The notes: generated by a model not told the origin, from the letters alone. 64,000 nt of DNA from Cohnella sp. OV330 (GCF_900112065.1 NZ_FOKE01000003.1:265838-329837), one strand, 5' to 3'; shown: positions 16,836 to 26,599, numbered from the stretch's first letter. A program made the numbers and translations.

Positions 16836-17738
16836 ATGAGAGGAACCGTTTACTTTCGCCGTTATTGGCAGCTGTACGCTTTGCTCGTCCTGCCTCTCGC
16901 CTATTTTATCGTCTTCAAGTACGGCCCCATGTGGGGCGTGCAGATCGCGTTCAAGGACTTTAACTTTTTTCAAGGCATCATGGGCAGCGAATGGATCGGA
17001 CTGGACGCGTTCCGCGAGGTGTTCCATTCCCATGATTTCTTCAATACGCTCCGCAATACGCTTATGCTGAACATCCTGGACCTCATCGTATCCTTCCCGG
17101 CTCCGCTCATCCTGGCGATCATGCTGTTCGAGGTCAAGTTCCAGTGGTTCAAGCGGCTGTCCCAAACGATATTGTACATTCCCCACTTTATCTCCTGGGT
17201 TATCATAGGCGGCATCGTGTATCAGGTTTTCGGCACGCAGTCCGGACTCGTCAACAACTTCCTCGCTGCGCTCGGGCTCGGTCCGGTGCCGTTCCTGTCG
17301 GACAAACACTATTGGCTGTTCACTTACCTGGCGACGGGCGTGTGGCAAAGCGCGGGCTGGGGCACGATTCTGTATCTGGCCGCCCTTACCGGCATCAATC
17401 GCGATCTGTTCGAAGCGGCCGAAGTGGACGGCGCCGGCCGGCTCAAGCGGATCTGGCATATCACGCTGCCCGGACTGAAGACGACGATCGCCACCCTGCT
17501 CATCATCAATCTCGGCAATATGATCGCGATCGGCTTCGACCGCCCGTTCGTCATCGGCAACAAGATGGTCATGGATTATTCCGACGTGCTCAGCACCTAC
17601 GTGTACCGTACGGGTCTGGAGTCCGGCCAATATACGCTGGCGACGGTCGTCGGGCTGTTCCAGGCGGTCGTCGGACTGGTATTCGTCCTCGGCGCCAACT
17701 ATGCGTCCAAGAAGCTGACCGACGAAGGAATTTTATAA
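16836..17738 (+). CDS. ABC sugar permease, LplB type
   Basis: A 300-residue protein with six predicted membrane helices. It opens with RYWQLYALLVLPLAYFIVFKY, in part, and YGPMWGVQIAFKDF, hallmarks of LplB/YtdP-associated permeases. The EAA loop that contacts the ATPase reads EAAEVDGAGRLKRIWHITLPGL (part, near residue 192). No ATPase gene lies in this operon, which is usual for this class; a shared MsmX-like ATPase elsewhere would energise it. AGGAGAGGAG precedes the ATG. It pairs with the next gene. Confidence 0.92.
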   Translation: MRGTVYFRRYWQLYALLVLPLAYFIVFKYGPMWGVQIAFKDFNFFQGIMGSEWIGLDAFREVFHSHDFFNTLRNTLMLNILDLIVSFPAPLILAIMLFEVKFQWFKRLSQTILYIPHFISWVIIGGIVYQVFGTQSGLVNNFLAALGLGPVPFLSDKHYWLFTYLATGVWQSAGWGTILYLAALTGINRDLFEAAEVDGAGRLKRIWHITLPGLKTTIATLLIINLGNMIAIGFDRPFVIGNKMVMDYSDVLSTYVYRTGLESGQYTLATVVGLFQAVVGLVFVLGANYASKKLTDEGIL

Positions 17739-17765
17739 GCTATCTACCGAAAGGAGCGGGCTACC

Positions 17766-18638
17766 GTGACCGAGCGTACGTCCAACCGCATCTTCGATAC
17801 CGTCAACGTCATTCTCCTTACGATTTTCGTCCTCATCTGCCTGGCGCCTTTCTTTCACATCGCCGCGATCTCCCTCAGCTCCACCCGCGCGGTCGTATCG
17901 GGCGCCGTCACGCTGCTGCCGATCGATCTGGATCTAAGAGCGTATCGCAGCGTCCTGTCGGATATGTCGATGATCCATTCGCTTGGCTTCACCGTCTTTC
18001 TGACCGCGCTGACGACCGTGCTTTGCATGATTATGACGGTCGCGGCCGCTTACCCCCTGACGCATACCAAGCTGAAGGGCCGCAAGGTGTTCATGTTCAT
18101 TATCGTCGTCACGATGTTCTTTAGCGGCGGCATCATCCCGGAGTACATCCTGGTTCAGAATTTGCATCTGCTTAATACGGTGTGGGCGCTCGTTTTGCCG
18201 GGCTTGATTAGCCCATTTTATCTGATTATTCTGATTTCTTTCTTCAACGGAATTCCGAACAGCCTCGTCGAGGCCGCCGAGATCGACGGCGCGACCCAGT
18301 TCGGCACCCTCTTCAAGATCATCCTGCCGCTCTCGCTGCCGGTCATCGCGACGCTCAGTCTGTTCTATGCGGTCGGGCGGTGGAACGGCTTCCAGGATTC
18401 GCTCCTCTATATCACCAAGACCGAGCTCTATCCGCTGCAGCTGAAGCTGTACCAGCTGGTGCAGAACAGCATGATCTCGGACGTGACGCGCAACGAGGGG
18501 CCCGGCGTCCTCCACTCCACGCCCGAGAGCCTGAAGGCGGCGAGCGTCGTGTTCGCCACCGTACCGATCCTGCTCGTCTATCCGTGGCTGCAGCGTTACT
18601 TCGTCAGCGGCGTCATGCTGGGAGCGGTCAAGGGATGA
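17766..18638 (+). CDS. ABC sugar permease, LplC/YtcP type
   Basis: A 290-residue six-helix permease with a GTG start behind AAAGGAGCG. The EAA loop VEAAEIDGATQFGTLFKIILPL (part) and the C-terminal QRYFVSGVMLGAVKG are diagnostic for the LplC/YtcP group. It forms the heterodimeric channel with the preceding permease. The stop overlaps the start of the TIM-barrel gene (ATGA), so the importer and the first catabolic gene are translationally linked. Confidence 0.92.
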   Translation: MTERTSNRIFDTVNVILLTIFVLICLAPFFHIAAISLSSTRAVVSGAVTLLPIDLDLRAYRSVLSDMSMIHSLGFTVFLTALTTVLCMIMTVAAAYPLTHTKLKGRKVFMFIIVVTMFFSGGIIPEYILVQNLHLLNTVWALVLPGLISPFYLIILISFFNGIPNSLVEAAEIDGATQFGTLFKIILPLSLPVIATLSLFYAVGRWNGFQDSLLYITKTELYPLQLKLYQLVQNSMISDVTRNEGPGVLHSTPESLKAASVVFATVPILLVYPWLQRYFVSGVMLGAVKG

Positions 18639-19642
18639 GCGGCTTGGACAAGGCATTGGATAAAGCGGACTATTCCTTCTCGACCTGCTGGAATATCAAG
18701 CGCCATACGCGGGGCAGCGACATGATCCAGGAGATCCGCGGTCTCGGCTTCCGTCAGGTCGAGTTGAATTACAACGTGACCGAGGAACTTCTGACGACGA
18801 TCGAACCGATGATCGAGCGCGGCGAGATCGGCGTGTCGAGCGTGCACAACACGTTCCCGCACGTCGCGGATCCCGACTATGGCACGGACTCGGTGCTGCT
18901 CGGCTTCGAGGACGAGGAGAAGCGCCGCCGGGCGGTCGATCTGCTCGTCCACTCCGCCGAATACGCCCATCGCTATGGGGCGAAGGCCGTCGTCGTGCAT
19001 CCGGGCGAGGTGCCTTTCCCCTACGATATCAGCCGCAGGCTCCAAGAGATTTACCGCGAGCAAGGACCGGACGCGGAGGCGTACCGGACCTTGTGGGACG
19101 AGATGCTGGAGCGGCGCCAAGCGCTGGCCGGCGGCTATCTCGCGCGTATCCGCGACAGTCTGGAGCAAGCGTCGGAGACATTGGCCGCTAGAGGGTACGA
19201 CCTGATCCTCGGCATCGAGACGCGCTCGCGCTGCAATCAGATCCCGACGCTCGCCGAAGCCAGATGGCTGATCGACCAGCTGAAGGGCTCGCCGGTTAAA
19301 TTGTGGTTCGACATCGGGCACGGGATGATGATGGAGCGGATGGGGCTGTACGACAACGCGGTCGAGCTGCCGGGGTTGATCGACGACATCGGCGGACTGC
19401 ACATCCACGAGACGATCGGGCTGTCCGATCACTGGTGTCCGTACGTTCACAGCGGCGACGGCGAGACGTTCGACCTGTTCCTCGAGGCGATCGACCGCGT
19501 CCCGCTTAAAGTATACGAGCTCAAAGCGGCCTGCGAGCCGGAGGCGATTCACCGCAGTCATGGGATATTGCAGCAAAAGCTGGCGGCGCGAAAGGGATCA
19601 CCCGCTTCGAAGCCGGCGGCGGACGGAGGGATTCAAGCGTGA
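18635..19642 (+). CDS. TIM-barrel sugar isomerase/epimerase (AP-endonuclease-2 family)
   Basis: A 335-residue protein. The pattern QVELNYNVT, VSSVHNTFPH, VVVHPGEV, LGIETRSR, LWFDIGHG, GLHIHET follows the strands of xylose-isomerase-like TIM barrels, with Glu, Asp and His ligands for a divalent metal. Family members include IolE, IolH, IolI and many sugar epimerases, so it could supply an inosose isomerase-type step or act on a sugar released by the neighbouring hydrolases. The start overlaps the permease stop and the end overlaps the next GTG start, which argues for tight stoichiometric expression. Confidence 0.82.
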   Translation: MSGLDKALDKADYSFSTCWNIKRHTRGSDMIQEIRGLGFRQVELNYNVTEELLTTIEPMIERGEIGVSSVHNTFPHVADPDYGTDSVLLGFEDEEKRRRAVDLLVHSAEYAHRYGAKAVVVHPGEVPFPYDISRRLQEIYREQGPDAEAYRTLWDEMLERRQALAGGYLARIRDSLEQASETLAARGYDLILGIETRSRCNQIPTLAEARWLIDQLKGSPVKLWFDIGHGMMMERMGLYDNAVELPGLIDDIGGLHIHETIGLSDHWCPYVHSGDGETFDLFLEAIDRVPLKVYELKAACEPEAIHRSHGILQQKLAARKGSPASKPAADGGIQA

Positions 19643-21393
19643 AAAGCGCCTATCGGAACGTGTTCGAGATCAACGACAATTGGGTGCGGGAGGGCATGGA
19701 CCGCCAGGACCTGGATGAAAAGAGCCGCAGCTACGGCGGCATCGTAAGCGCCGAGTACGGCCTCGCATCGCCGAACCACTCCACCGGAACGCCCATGACG
19801 ATGGCCATCTGGGCGGCTTCGCTGCGCAATCCGGACTCGCCCTATTACCGGGACGAGGCGCTGGCGGCTAGATTCGCGCTGGCCGCCCGCTACATGGTCG
19901 GCGCGCAGCACGAGGACGGCACGATCTCGCCGGGCTGGACCAACTTCCACTCGCCGCCGGATACGGCGTTCGTCGTCGTCGGCTATGCGCAGGTGTACCA
20001 GCTGCTCGCGCAGGACGACTGGGCGCCGCTTGGCGAGGCGGCGGCCGACGTCCGCCTGTTCCTCGAGCGGACGATTCCGGCGCTCGTCACGGGCGGCGTC
20101 CATACGCCGAACCACCGCTGGGTCGTCAGCGCGGCGCTAGGATTCCTGCATGAGCTGTTCGGCGCGCCGGATACGCTGCATCGGGCGGAGCAGTGGATCG
20201 CAGAAGGCATGGACATCACGCCGGACGGCGAATGGACCGAGCGGAGCAACGGCATCTACAACGCCGTGAGCGACATCATGCTCGTCCACGCGGCGCGTCT
20301 GCTCGGGAAGCCCGAGCTGCTCGCGCCCGTCCGCGCCAACCTGCGCATGATGCTCTATCTCGTCCATCCGAACGGCGACGTCGTGACGGATTATTCCGGC
20401 CGCCAAGATTTTGGACACAAGCACGACCTATCCTCTTATTATCTGCCCTACGCCATGATGGCGCATCTCGACGGGGACGCCGAGTTCCAGGCGGCCGCCG
20501 ATCTCGCCTATGGACAGCTGCGGCATCCCGGCAGCTGCCCGACGAACGCCGCGGTCCGGCTGCTGCTCGATCCCTCGCTGCAGTCGCAGGCCGTTCAGCC
20601 GGCCGCACTGCCGACCGAATACCGCAAGGTACTGCATGCGGACTTCCCGCGGCAGCAATACCTGGCGGCGATGGAAAGCGCGGGCCATAACGGCCGAATC
20701 TATCACAGCCGTCTGCATCCGGACTTCGGCGCCGCCGTCGCCCGGGTGCGCAAAGGGGACGAGAGCGTCACGATCAGCGCGGAGACGCCGTCGTTCTTCG
20801 CCTTGCGGCATGGCGCCGCGCGGCTGCTCGGCGTTCAGGTCGCGACCTACTTCGCGCCGGGCTTCGTTCCGATGAACAGCCTGGCCGAAGATGGCGGCGG
20901 ATACCGCCTCGCAGGGGAGCAGCACAAAGGCTACTACGGCCCGGTGGCAGCCGGGCACCTGCCGGCGACGGCGGGCGAGGCGACCAGCCCGTGGTACCTG
21001 CTGCCTCACCATGTGCGCGAGGAAACGCACGTGCAGCGGCTTCGCGTCGAAGTCGACGCGCTGGAAACGGCGGACGGCTGGGAGCTCGTCATCCGTGCGA
21101 GCGAGCCTGAAGAAGCGATGTCGCAGATCTCCGTCATTCTGGCCGCGGACGGCGAGCTGTCCGGCGGCGAGCTGGCCCCTGCGGGCGCGGGCAAGCAGTT
21201 CTGGAAGTCCGGCACGCTGCGGTACGAAGCGGGCGGGGACGTGCTTGAACTGAGCGGCGGCGCGTTCGCGCATACGGCCGGCTTCGTCCGCGAGGCGAAC
21301 CTGCCATTCGACTGCCAAACGCTGCTGCTGAACGTCGTCACGCCGTTCGAGACGCGGATCCGCATCCGGACCGTGCCGCGCGCGGAAGCTTGA
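19639..21393 (+). CDS. uncharacterised alpha/alpha-toroid protein, possible polysaccharide lyase
   Basis: 584 residues, no signal peptide. Residues about 30-330 are helical, with repeated hairpins typical of an (alpha/alpha) toroid (WVREGMDRQD, TPMTMAIWAAS, HTPNHRWVVSAALGFLHEL, ERSNGIYNAVSDIMLVHAARLL). Residues about 340-580 are beta-rich. A toroid followed by a beta-sandwich, with Asn-His and Tyr residues on the toroid, is the plan of heparinase-type lyases. I do not recognise a named family, so lyase activity is only a suggestion. It would fit the next gene, a hydrolase for unsaturated uronyl sugars. The GTG start overlaps the preceding stop. Confidence 0.6.
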   Translation: MKSAYRNVFEINDNWVREGMDRQDLDEKSRSYGGIVSAEYGLASPNHSTGTPMTMAIWAASLRNPDSPYYRDEALAARFALAARYMVGAQHEDGTISPGWTNFHSPPDTAFVVVGYAQVYQLLAQDDWAPLGEAAADVRLFLERTIPALVTGGVHTPNHRWVVSAALGFLHELFGAPDTLHRAEQWIAEGMDITPDGEWTERSNGIYNAVSDIMLVHAARLLGKPELLAPVRANLRMMLYLVHPNGDVVTDYSGRQDFGHKHDLSSYYLPYAMMAHLDGDAEFQAAADLAYGQLRHPGSCPTNAAVRLLLDPSLQSQAVQPAALPTEYRKVLHADFPRQQYLAAMESAGHNGRIYHSRLHPDFGAAVARVRKGDESVTISAETPSFFALRHGAARLLGVQVATYFAPGFVPMNSLAEDGGGYRLAGEQHKGYYGPVAAGHLPATAGEATSPWYLLPHHVREETHVQRLRVEVDALETADGWELVIRASEPEEAMSQISVILAADGELSGGELAPAGAGKQFWKSGTLRYEAGGDVLELSGGAFAHTAGFVREANLPFDCQTLLLNVVTPFETRIRIRTVPRAEA

Positions 21394-21428
21394 TTTCAAT
21401 TTGCTTAATGAGCCTGGGGTGATCATCC

Positions 21429-23726
21429 ATGACCGAATATATCGAACGGCGCGAGAGCATCGGCTATTGGCTGGGCGAGGACGCCGCCGGCATCCTCGGC
21501 GCGGTGGCCGGACGCTACCTGGGCGCGAATCCCGAGATTCCCTTCGCGCTTCGCGCATTTTCTGCGGACGGCATTCTCCAGACCGATGAAGGCTATTACG
21601 ACTTCGATCTGGCAAGGCGGCTGCCGGAAACGCGGCACGGAGAGATCGCTTATGCGTGCGGACTCGTATGGAGCGACGACGAGCGCTCGCTGGACGCGGG
21701 GATCATGCCGTTCAGTCCGGTTCGTTTCTACCTGAACGAAGCGCTGCTGTACCGCTCCGGCGCGGTCGACGAGATGAAGCCCGACGCCAAGGCGGTCGTC
21801 CCGCTCCTGCTGCGCAAGGGCTGGAATACGCTCTTGCTCGAAATGCGCAAGACGGAAGCGGGCTTCGGTTGCCGCTTCGGCGCGGAGGAAGGCAAAGTGC
21901 GCATCCTGCAGGTGCTGGCGCCGTTCGCCGAGCGCCGGGAGACCGCAGGCTGGGCGTATACCGGCGCGCTGCCGGACGCGCTGTACGGCGAAGGACTCGG
22001 GTTCCCCGACTTCGGCGGGAAGGAAGCGGACACCGGCATCGCCTGGCTGCCGGCGCGCGAGTGGCCGGCGGCTGCGGCAGCGCGGCCGAACTTCGAGCGC
22101 ATCTTCGGCGTTCAGCAGGGCGCTGCCGCGGGCTATGCCTGGAGCAAGCTGCCGCCGACGTCGCGAGGCGCGAGCAGCGTATGGCGGGGCTGGGCTTACG
22201 GCCCGCTGACCGTCTGGCTGGACGGCCAGCCGATCATCGAGCTGGCCGAGGCGGGCGCGTTCAAGCGCGAGCTGCCGCTGGCGTTCGCGGACGGCCATGT
22301 GCTGGTCCGCGCAGCGACGGGCGAGCAAGGCTGGGGATTCGAGCTGGCCGTGTCCGCGGCGTCCGGCGGTCCGGTGCGCTTTGAGCTGCCGGCGCCGGTC
22401 CATGGCGCAGGCGTGGCCGGCGGCTGGCTGTACGCAGGGCCGCTGCCGGCGGATCATAATGAGGCGCCTGCCGCCGTGCAATCGGTCAAGCGGCTGTTCA
22501 AGCTGGCCGAAGGCGCGGGCTCGGCGGGGGCCGGCGGCATGACCGGCTGGGCGCTGGACGGCCCGGGTTTCCGGCTGCGTCCTTATTATGAGAACGCGAT
22601 GCTGAGCAACCGCTGGACGGCGGGCGCCGCGACCAATTTCGGCCGCTGGGACTACCCGCTCGGCGTGACGATGTATGGCCTGCTGCAGACCGCCCGCGAG
22701 CTCGGTCGACCCGAGATCGCGGAATATGCCCGCGCCCATATCGACAGCTGCACCGAGTGGTACGAATATTCTCTCTGGGACAAGGCTGCCTACGGCTTTC
22801 CTTCGATTAACCACCAGCTCGTGCTGATGAAAATGCTGGACAACTGCGGCTCGTTCGGCTCGGCGATGCTGGAGGCGTATCCGTCCGAAGGCAGCGAAGA
22901 CTATCTGGCGATCGCGAACGTCATCGCGGACTTTATCGCGAATCGGCTGGAGCGGCGCGAAGACGGCGCTTATTACCGCCTGTGCGTCGGCGAATATTCC
23001 GCCGACACCATGTGGGCGGACGATTTGTACATGAGCGCGCCGTTCCTGAGCCGATATGCGGGGATCACTGGAGACCAGCGCTATCTGGATGACGCGGCAA
23101 GCCAGTTCCTGCATTACCGGCGCTACCTGTACATGGAGGACCGCGGCGTCATGAGCCATGTATACGACTTCAAATACGGCAAGGCGACGCGCATTCCGTG
23201 GGGCAGAGGCAACGGCTGGACGCTGTTCTCGCTGTCGGAGCTGCTGGAGCGGCTGCCTTTGGCGCACAAGGACCGGCCGGCGCTTCTCGCGTTTTTCCGC
23301 GAGCTGTGCGCGGGCATCGCGGCGCAGCAGGGCGAGTCCGGCCTGTGGCGACAGGTGCTGACCGATCCGGACGCGTACGAGGAAGCCTCCTGCACGGCGA
23401 TGTTCGCCTACGCGTTCGCGCGGGGCGTCCGCTTCGGATGGCTGGAGGGCGCCGCTCGCTATACCGACGCGGCACTTCGCGGCTGGCGGGGGCTTGCGAC
23501 GAAGGCGATCGACCGCAACGGCAACGTGCACGGCGTATGCAGCGGCTCGCGTTATTCTTTTACCGAGGACTACTACAAGTACGATCTGCTCACCGTCGTC
23601 AACGACAATCATGGGACCGGCATCATGATGCTGGCGGGCGTGGAGATCTGCCGCCTTGAGAAGTTCCTGCGCGAGCGGGATTCGTCGGGGGCGTCGTCGG
23701 CCGCGCAGGCCGGCGCCGGCGCGTGA
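21429..23726 (+). CDS. GH105-like unsaturated uronyl hydrolase with long N-terminal extension
   Basis: 765 residues. The C-terminal half (about 385-755) is a GH105/YteR-type toroid: ATNFGRWDYPLGVTMYGLL, MWADDLYMSAPFLSRYA (its Asp pair at the catalytic position), WGRGNGWTLFSLSELLERL and SGLWRQVLTDPDAYEEASCT. Enzymes of this family hydrate the 4,5 double bond of unsaturated glucuronyl or galacturonyl residues and so release the aglycone. Typical members have about 370 residues. Here a beta-rich segment of about 385 residues precedes the domain. There is no signal peptide, so it acts inside the cell on imported material. A GGGGTGAT site precedes the ATG. Confidence 0.82.
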   Translation: MTEYIERRESIGYWLGEDAAGILGAVAGRYLGANPEIPFALRAFSADGILQTDEGYYDFDLARRLPETRHGEIAYACGLVWSDDERSLDAGIMPFSPVRFYLNEALLYRSGAVDEMKPDAKAVVPLLLRKGWNTLLLEMRKTEAGFGCRFGAEEGKVRILQVLAPFAERRETAGWAYTGALPDALYGEGLGFPDFGGKEADTGIAWLPAREWPAAAAARPNFERIFGVQQGAAAGYAWSKLPPTSRGASSVWRGWAYGPLTVWLDGQPIIELAEAGAFKRELPLAFADGHVLVRAATGEQGWGFELAVSAASGGPVRFELPAPVHGAGVAGGWLYAGPLPADHNEAPAAVQSVKRLFKLAEGAGSAGAGGMTGWALDGPGFRLRPYYENAMLSNRWTAGAATNFGRWDYPLGVTMYGLLQTARELGRPEIAEYARAHIDSCTEWYEYSLWDKAAYGFPSINHQLVLMKMLDNCGSFGSAMLEAYPSEGSEDYLAIANVIADFIANRLERREDGAYYRLCVGEYSADTMWADDLYMSAPFLSRYAGITGDQRYLDDAASQFLHYRRYLYMEDRGVMSHVYDFKYGKATRIPWGRGNGWTLFSLSELLERLPLAHKDRPALLAFFRELCAGIAAQQGESGLWRQVLTDPDAYEEASCTAMFAYAFARGVRFGWLEGAARYTDAALRGWRGLATKAIDRNGNVHGVCSGSRYSFTEDYYKYDLLTVVNDNHGTGIMMLAGVEICRLEKFLRERDSSGASSAAQAGAGA

Positions 23727-23763
23727 ACGACTGGCCGGGGAGCGGCCGAGAGGAGAGAGTGAA

Positions 23764-25626
23764 TTGACCCTACGATTAACGATGGCCCAGGCGCTGCTGA
23801 AGTTTCTGGACAACCAATATATATCGGTAGACGGCGTGGAGACGAAGTTCGTGCAAGGCGTGATGGGGATCTTCGGCCACGGCAACGTGACCGGCATCGG
23901 CGAGGCGCTCGAGCGAAGCGCGGGCGAGCTCGTCTACGTGCAGGGCAAAAACGAGCAGGGCATGGTTCATGCGGCCGCCGCCTATGCGAAGCAGAAAAAC
24001 CGCCGGCAGATCTGGGCGTGCACGTCGTCCATCGGCCCGGGCGCGCTCAATATGGTGACGGCTGCGGCGACCGCGACCGTCAACCGGATCCCGGTGCTGC
24101 TGCTGCCCGGCGACAACTTCGCCGGCCGCCAGCCGGACCCGGTGCTGCAGCAGCTGGAGGTGGCGTCCGACTACAACGTCTCCGCGGCGGACGCCTTCAA
24201 GCCGGTCAGCCGCTACTGGGACCGCATCGTTCGTCCCGAACAGCTGATGGCGGCGGCGCTGCAGGCGATGCGGGTGCTGACCGATGCCGCCGAGACGGGC
24301 GCGGTGACGCTGGCGCTGCCGCAGGACGTGCAGGCTGAAGCGTACGACTATCCGGACGCATTTTTCGTGAAACGCGTGCACGTCGTCGACCGCCGTCCGC
24401 CGTCGACCGCGGCCGTAGAGCGGGCGACGATGCTGATCGCCGGCGCCAAGAGGCCGCTCGTCATTGCCGGCGGAGGCGTGCTGTACGCGGACGCGACGGC
24501 CGAGCTGGCGGCGTTCGCGGAGCGCTTCGGCATCCCCGTGGCGGAGACGCAGGCGGGCAAGAGCGCGCTGCCCTGGGACCATCCGCTGAATCTGGGCGCC
24601 ATCGGCGTGACCGGCTCGCTGGCCGCCAACCGGATCGCGGCGGAGGCGGATCTCATTATCGGGATCGGTACGCGGTACTCGGACTTCACGACGGCGTCGA
24701 AGCGGGCTTTCCGGGGCGAAGGCGTGAAGTTCGTGAACCTGAACGTGCAAGCTGCGGACGCGGCGAAACTGGAAGGAACCGCGCTTGTCGCGGACGCGAA
24801 AACAGGGCTGATCGCCCTGCAGGCTGCATTGAATGCGGCTGACTATCGCAGCGCGTATGCCGAGGGCGAGCTTGCGGCGCTGAAGGCGGAGTGGGATCGC
24901 GAGGTCGACCGTCTCTTCGCGGCGGAGCATGCGGACGGCCTGGCGCAGACGCGGGCGCTCGGCGTTATCCAGGAGACGATCGACCCGTCGTCGGTCGTCG
25001 TCTGCGCGGCGGGCAGCCTGCCCGGGGACCTGCATCGCCTATGGCGTCCAGCGCAGCCCAAGACGTACCACATGGAATACGGCTTCTCCTGCATGGGTTA
25101 CGAAGTAGCGGGCGCTTTCGGCGCCGCGCTGGCTGAGCCTGAGCGCGAAGTGTACGCGTTCGTGGGCGACGGCAGCTACCTGATGATGCATTCGGAGCTG
25201 GTCACGAGCCTGCAGGAAGGCCGCAAGATTACGATCCTTCTTTTCGACAACCATGGCTTCCAATGCATTCACAACCTGCAGCGCGCGAACGGCAGCGACG
25301 GCTTCGGCAATGAATTCCGCTACCGCAGCGTCGATACGGGCCGCTTGACCGGCGCGCCTCTGCCGATCGACTTCGCCGCGCATGCCCGCAGCCTGGGGGC
25401 TGTCGCTTACACCGCACGGACGCCGGAAGAACTCCGCGAGGCGCTTGCGCAGGCCAAACGGGAGACGACGACCACGCTGATCGAGATTCCGGTCGTGCCC
25501 GGCACGAACACGGACGGCTACGAATCGTGGTGGCGCGTCGAGGTGCCGGAAGTGTCCGTCTCGCCGAAGGTCGGCGCGGCGCAGCGGGAGATGGCGGCGA
25601 GGACGGCGGAAGCGAAGCCTTACTAA
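23764..25626 (+). CDS. iolD: 3D-(3,5/4)-trihydroxycyclohexane-1,2-dione hydrolase IolD
   Basis: 620 residues. It opens LRLTMAQALLKFLDNQYI and contains FGHGNVTGIGEALE, close to Bacillus IolD. The thiamine-diphosphate site GDGSYLMMHSEL (about 468) with the Asn of LLFDNHGFQ (about 495) is intact, as is the N-terminal Glu region needed for ThDP activation (VYVQGKNEQGM). The enzyme opens the ring of the dione to give 5-deoxy-glucuronate, the third step of myo-inositol breakdown. The TTG at 23764 has AGGAGAGAG before it; the open frame extends upstream into the GH105 gene but without family similarity. Confidence 0.95.
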   Translation: MTLRLTMAQALLKFLDNQYISVDGVETKFVQGVMGIFGHGNVTGIGEALERSAGELVYVQGKNEQGMVHAAAAYAKQKNRRQIWACTSSIGPGALNMVTAAATATVNRIPVLLLPGDNFAGRQPDPVLQQLEVASDYNVSAADAFKPVSRYWDRIVRPEQLMAAALQAMRVLTDAAETGAVTLALPQDVQAEAYDYPDAFFVKRVHVVDRRPPSTAAVERATMLIAGAKRPLVIAGGGVLYADATAELAAFAERFGIPVAETQAGKSALPWDHPLNLGAIGVTGSLAANRIAAEADLIIGIGTRYSDFTTASKRAFRGEGVKFVNLNVQAADAAKLEGTALVADAKTGLIALQAALNAADYRSAYAEGELAALKAEWDREVDRLFAAEHADGLAQTRALGVIQETIDPSSVVVCAAGSLPGDLHRLWRPAQPKTYHMEYGFSCMGYEVAGAFGAALAEPEREVYAFVGDGSYLMMHSELVTSLQEGRKITILLFDNHGFQCIHNLQRANGSDGFGNEFRYRSVDTGRLTGAPLPIDFAAHARSLGAVAYTARTPEELREALAQAKRETTTTLIEIPVVPGTNTDGYESWWRVEVPEVSVSPKVGAAQREMAARTAEAKPY

Positions 25627-25665
25627 TAACGGCGCCTTATTAATATAGAGGAAGAGGTGAGCCGC

Positions 25666-26583
25666 ATGGCCGATCGGCCGTTCAAACTAGGCATCCATCC
25701 GATCAACTGGGTGGGCGAAGACGTGTCTGAGCACGGCGCGCACACGACGTTCGAGACCATCGTGGACGATATCGCGTCCCTCGGCCTGACCGGAACGGAG
25801 ATGGGGCGCAAGTTTCCGAAGGATCCGGCCGTGCTGAAGCGGGAGCTCGATGCCCGCGGCATCCGGCTCGTGTCCCAGTGGAAGTCCGTGCTGTTCTCCG
25901 ATCCGGCGTACCTCGAACGGGAGCTGGAAGATTACCGCCGTCATGCGGCGTTTCTGGCCGAGTTCGGCAGCACGGTCATCAGCACGGCGGAGGTCGGAGG
26001 CTCCCTGCACTTCGACCCCCGGCGCACGCCTGCGGAGAAAACGGTGCTGAGGTTGGACGAGGCAGGCTGGGACAGTCTCGCAAAGGGACTGAACGCGGCC
26101 GGCGAGATTGCGCGGAGCTTCGGCATGAAGCTGGCGTACCACCATCACGGCGGCACGGTCGTCGAGCAGCCGGAAGAGATCGACGAGCTGCTCCGCCGGA
26201 CCGACCCTGCGCTCGTTCACCTGCTGTACGATACGGGCCACGCCTTTTACGGCGGCTCCGATCCGCTGGCGCTGCTGCGCAAACATTACGAAAGAGTCGC
26301 TTATATCCACCTGAAGGATATTCGGCCCAAGGTGCTCGCCGAAGCCCGGACGGAAGACGCCGACTTCGTCACCTGCATCCGCAAGGGCGTGTTTACTGTC
26401 CCGGGCGACGGATGCATCGATTTTGGACCGATCGTGCGCGAGCTGCTGGCGCGCGGCTACGACGGCTGGGCGATGCTGGAGGGCGAGCAGGATCCGGCGC
26501 TCCACCAGCCCCGCGAATACGCGCGCAGGGCGATCGTTTATCTCGACGCGATCCTGGACAGGTTCAAGGGACTGCCGACATAA
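25666..26583 (+). CDS. iolE: inosose dehydratase IolE
   Basis: 305 residues, TIM barrel. KLGIHPINWVGEDVSEHGAH, in part, is the IolE opening; GLTGTEMGRKFP, LAYHHHGGTVVEQ, LLYDTGHAFYGG and HLKDIRPKV carry the metal ligands and active-site residues of the family. It dehydrates 2-keto-myo-inositol to the trihydroxycyclohexanedione used by IolD. ATG 25666 follows GAAGAGGTGA; an in-frame GTG at 25657 is less likely. The gap to iolD is 39 bp, within the same operon. Confidence 0.95.
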   Translation: MADRPFKLGIHPINWVGEDVSEHGAHTTFETIVDDIASLGLTGTEMGRKFPKDPAVLKRELDARGIRLVSQWKSVLFSDPAYLERELEDYRRHAAFLAEFGSTVISTAEVGGSLHFDPRRTPAEKTVLRLDEAGWDSLAKGLNAAGEIARSFGMKLAYHHHGGTVVEQPEEIDELLRRTDPALVHLLYDTGHAFYGGSDPLALLRKHYERVAYIHLKDIRPKVLAEARTEDADFVTCIRKGVFTVPGDGCIDFGPIVRELLARGYDGWAMLEGEQDPALHQPREYARRAIVYLDAILDRFKGLPT

Positions 26584-26599
26584 GGGAGGCTTAACAGCG

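Noticed and set aside
23656..23763. Upstream extension of the iolD frame
   Set aside because: It overlaps the GH105 gene and has Arg/Pro-rich sequence unlike IolD. The TTG at 23764 has a good ribosome binding site and restores the family N-terminus.
21423..23897. 824-residue open frame on the minus strand
   Set aside because: It is antisense to the GH105 gene and the start of iolD. Arg/Ala/Gln-rich composition without any motif marks it as a shadow frame.
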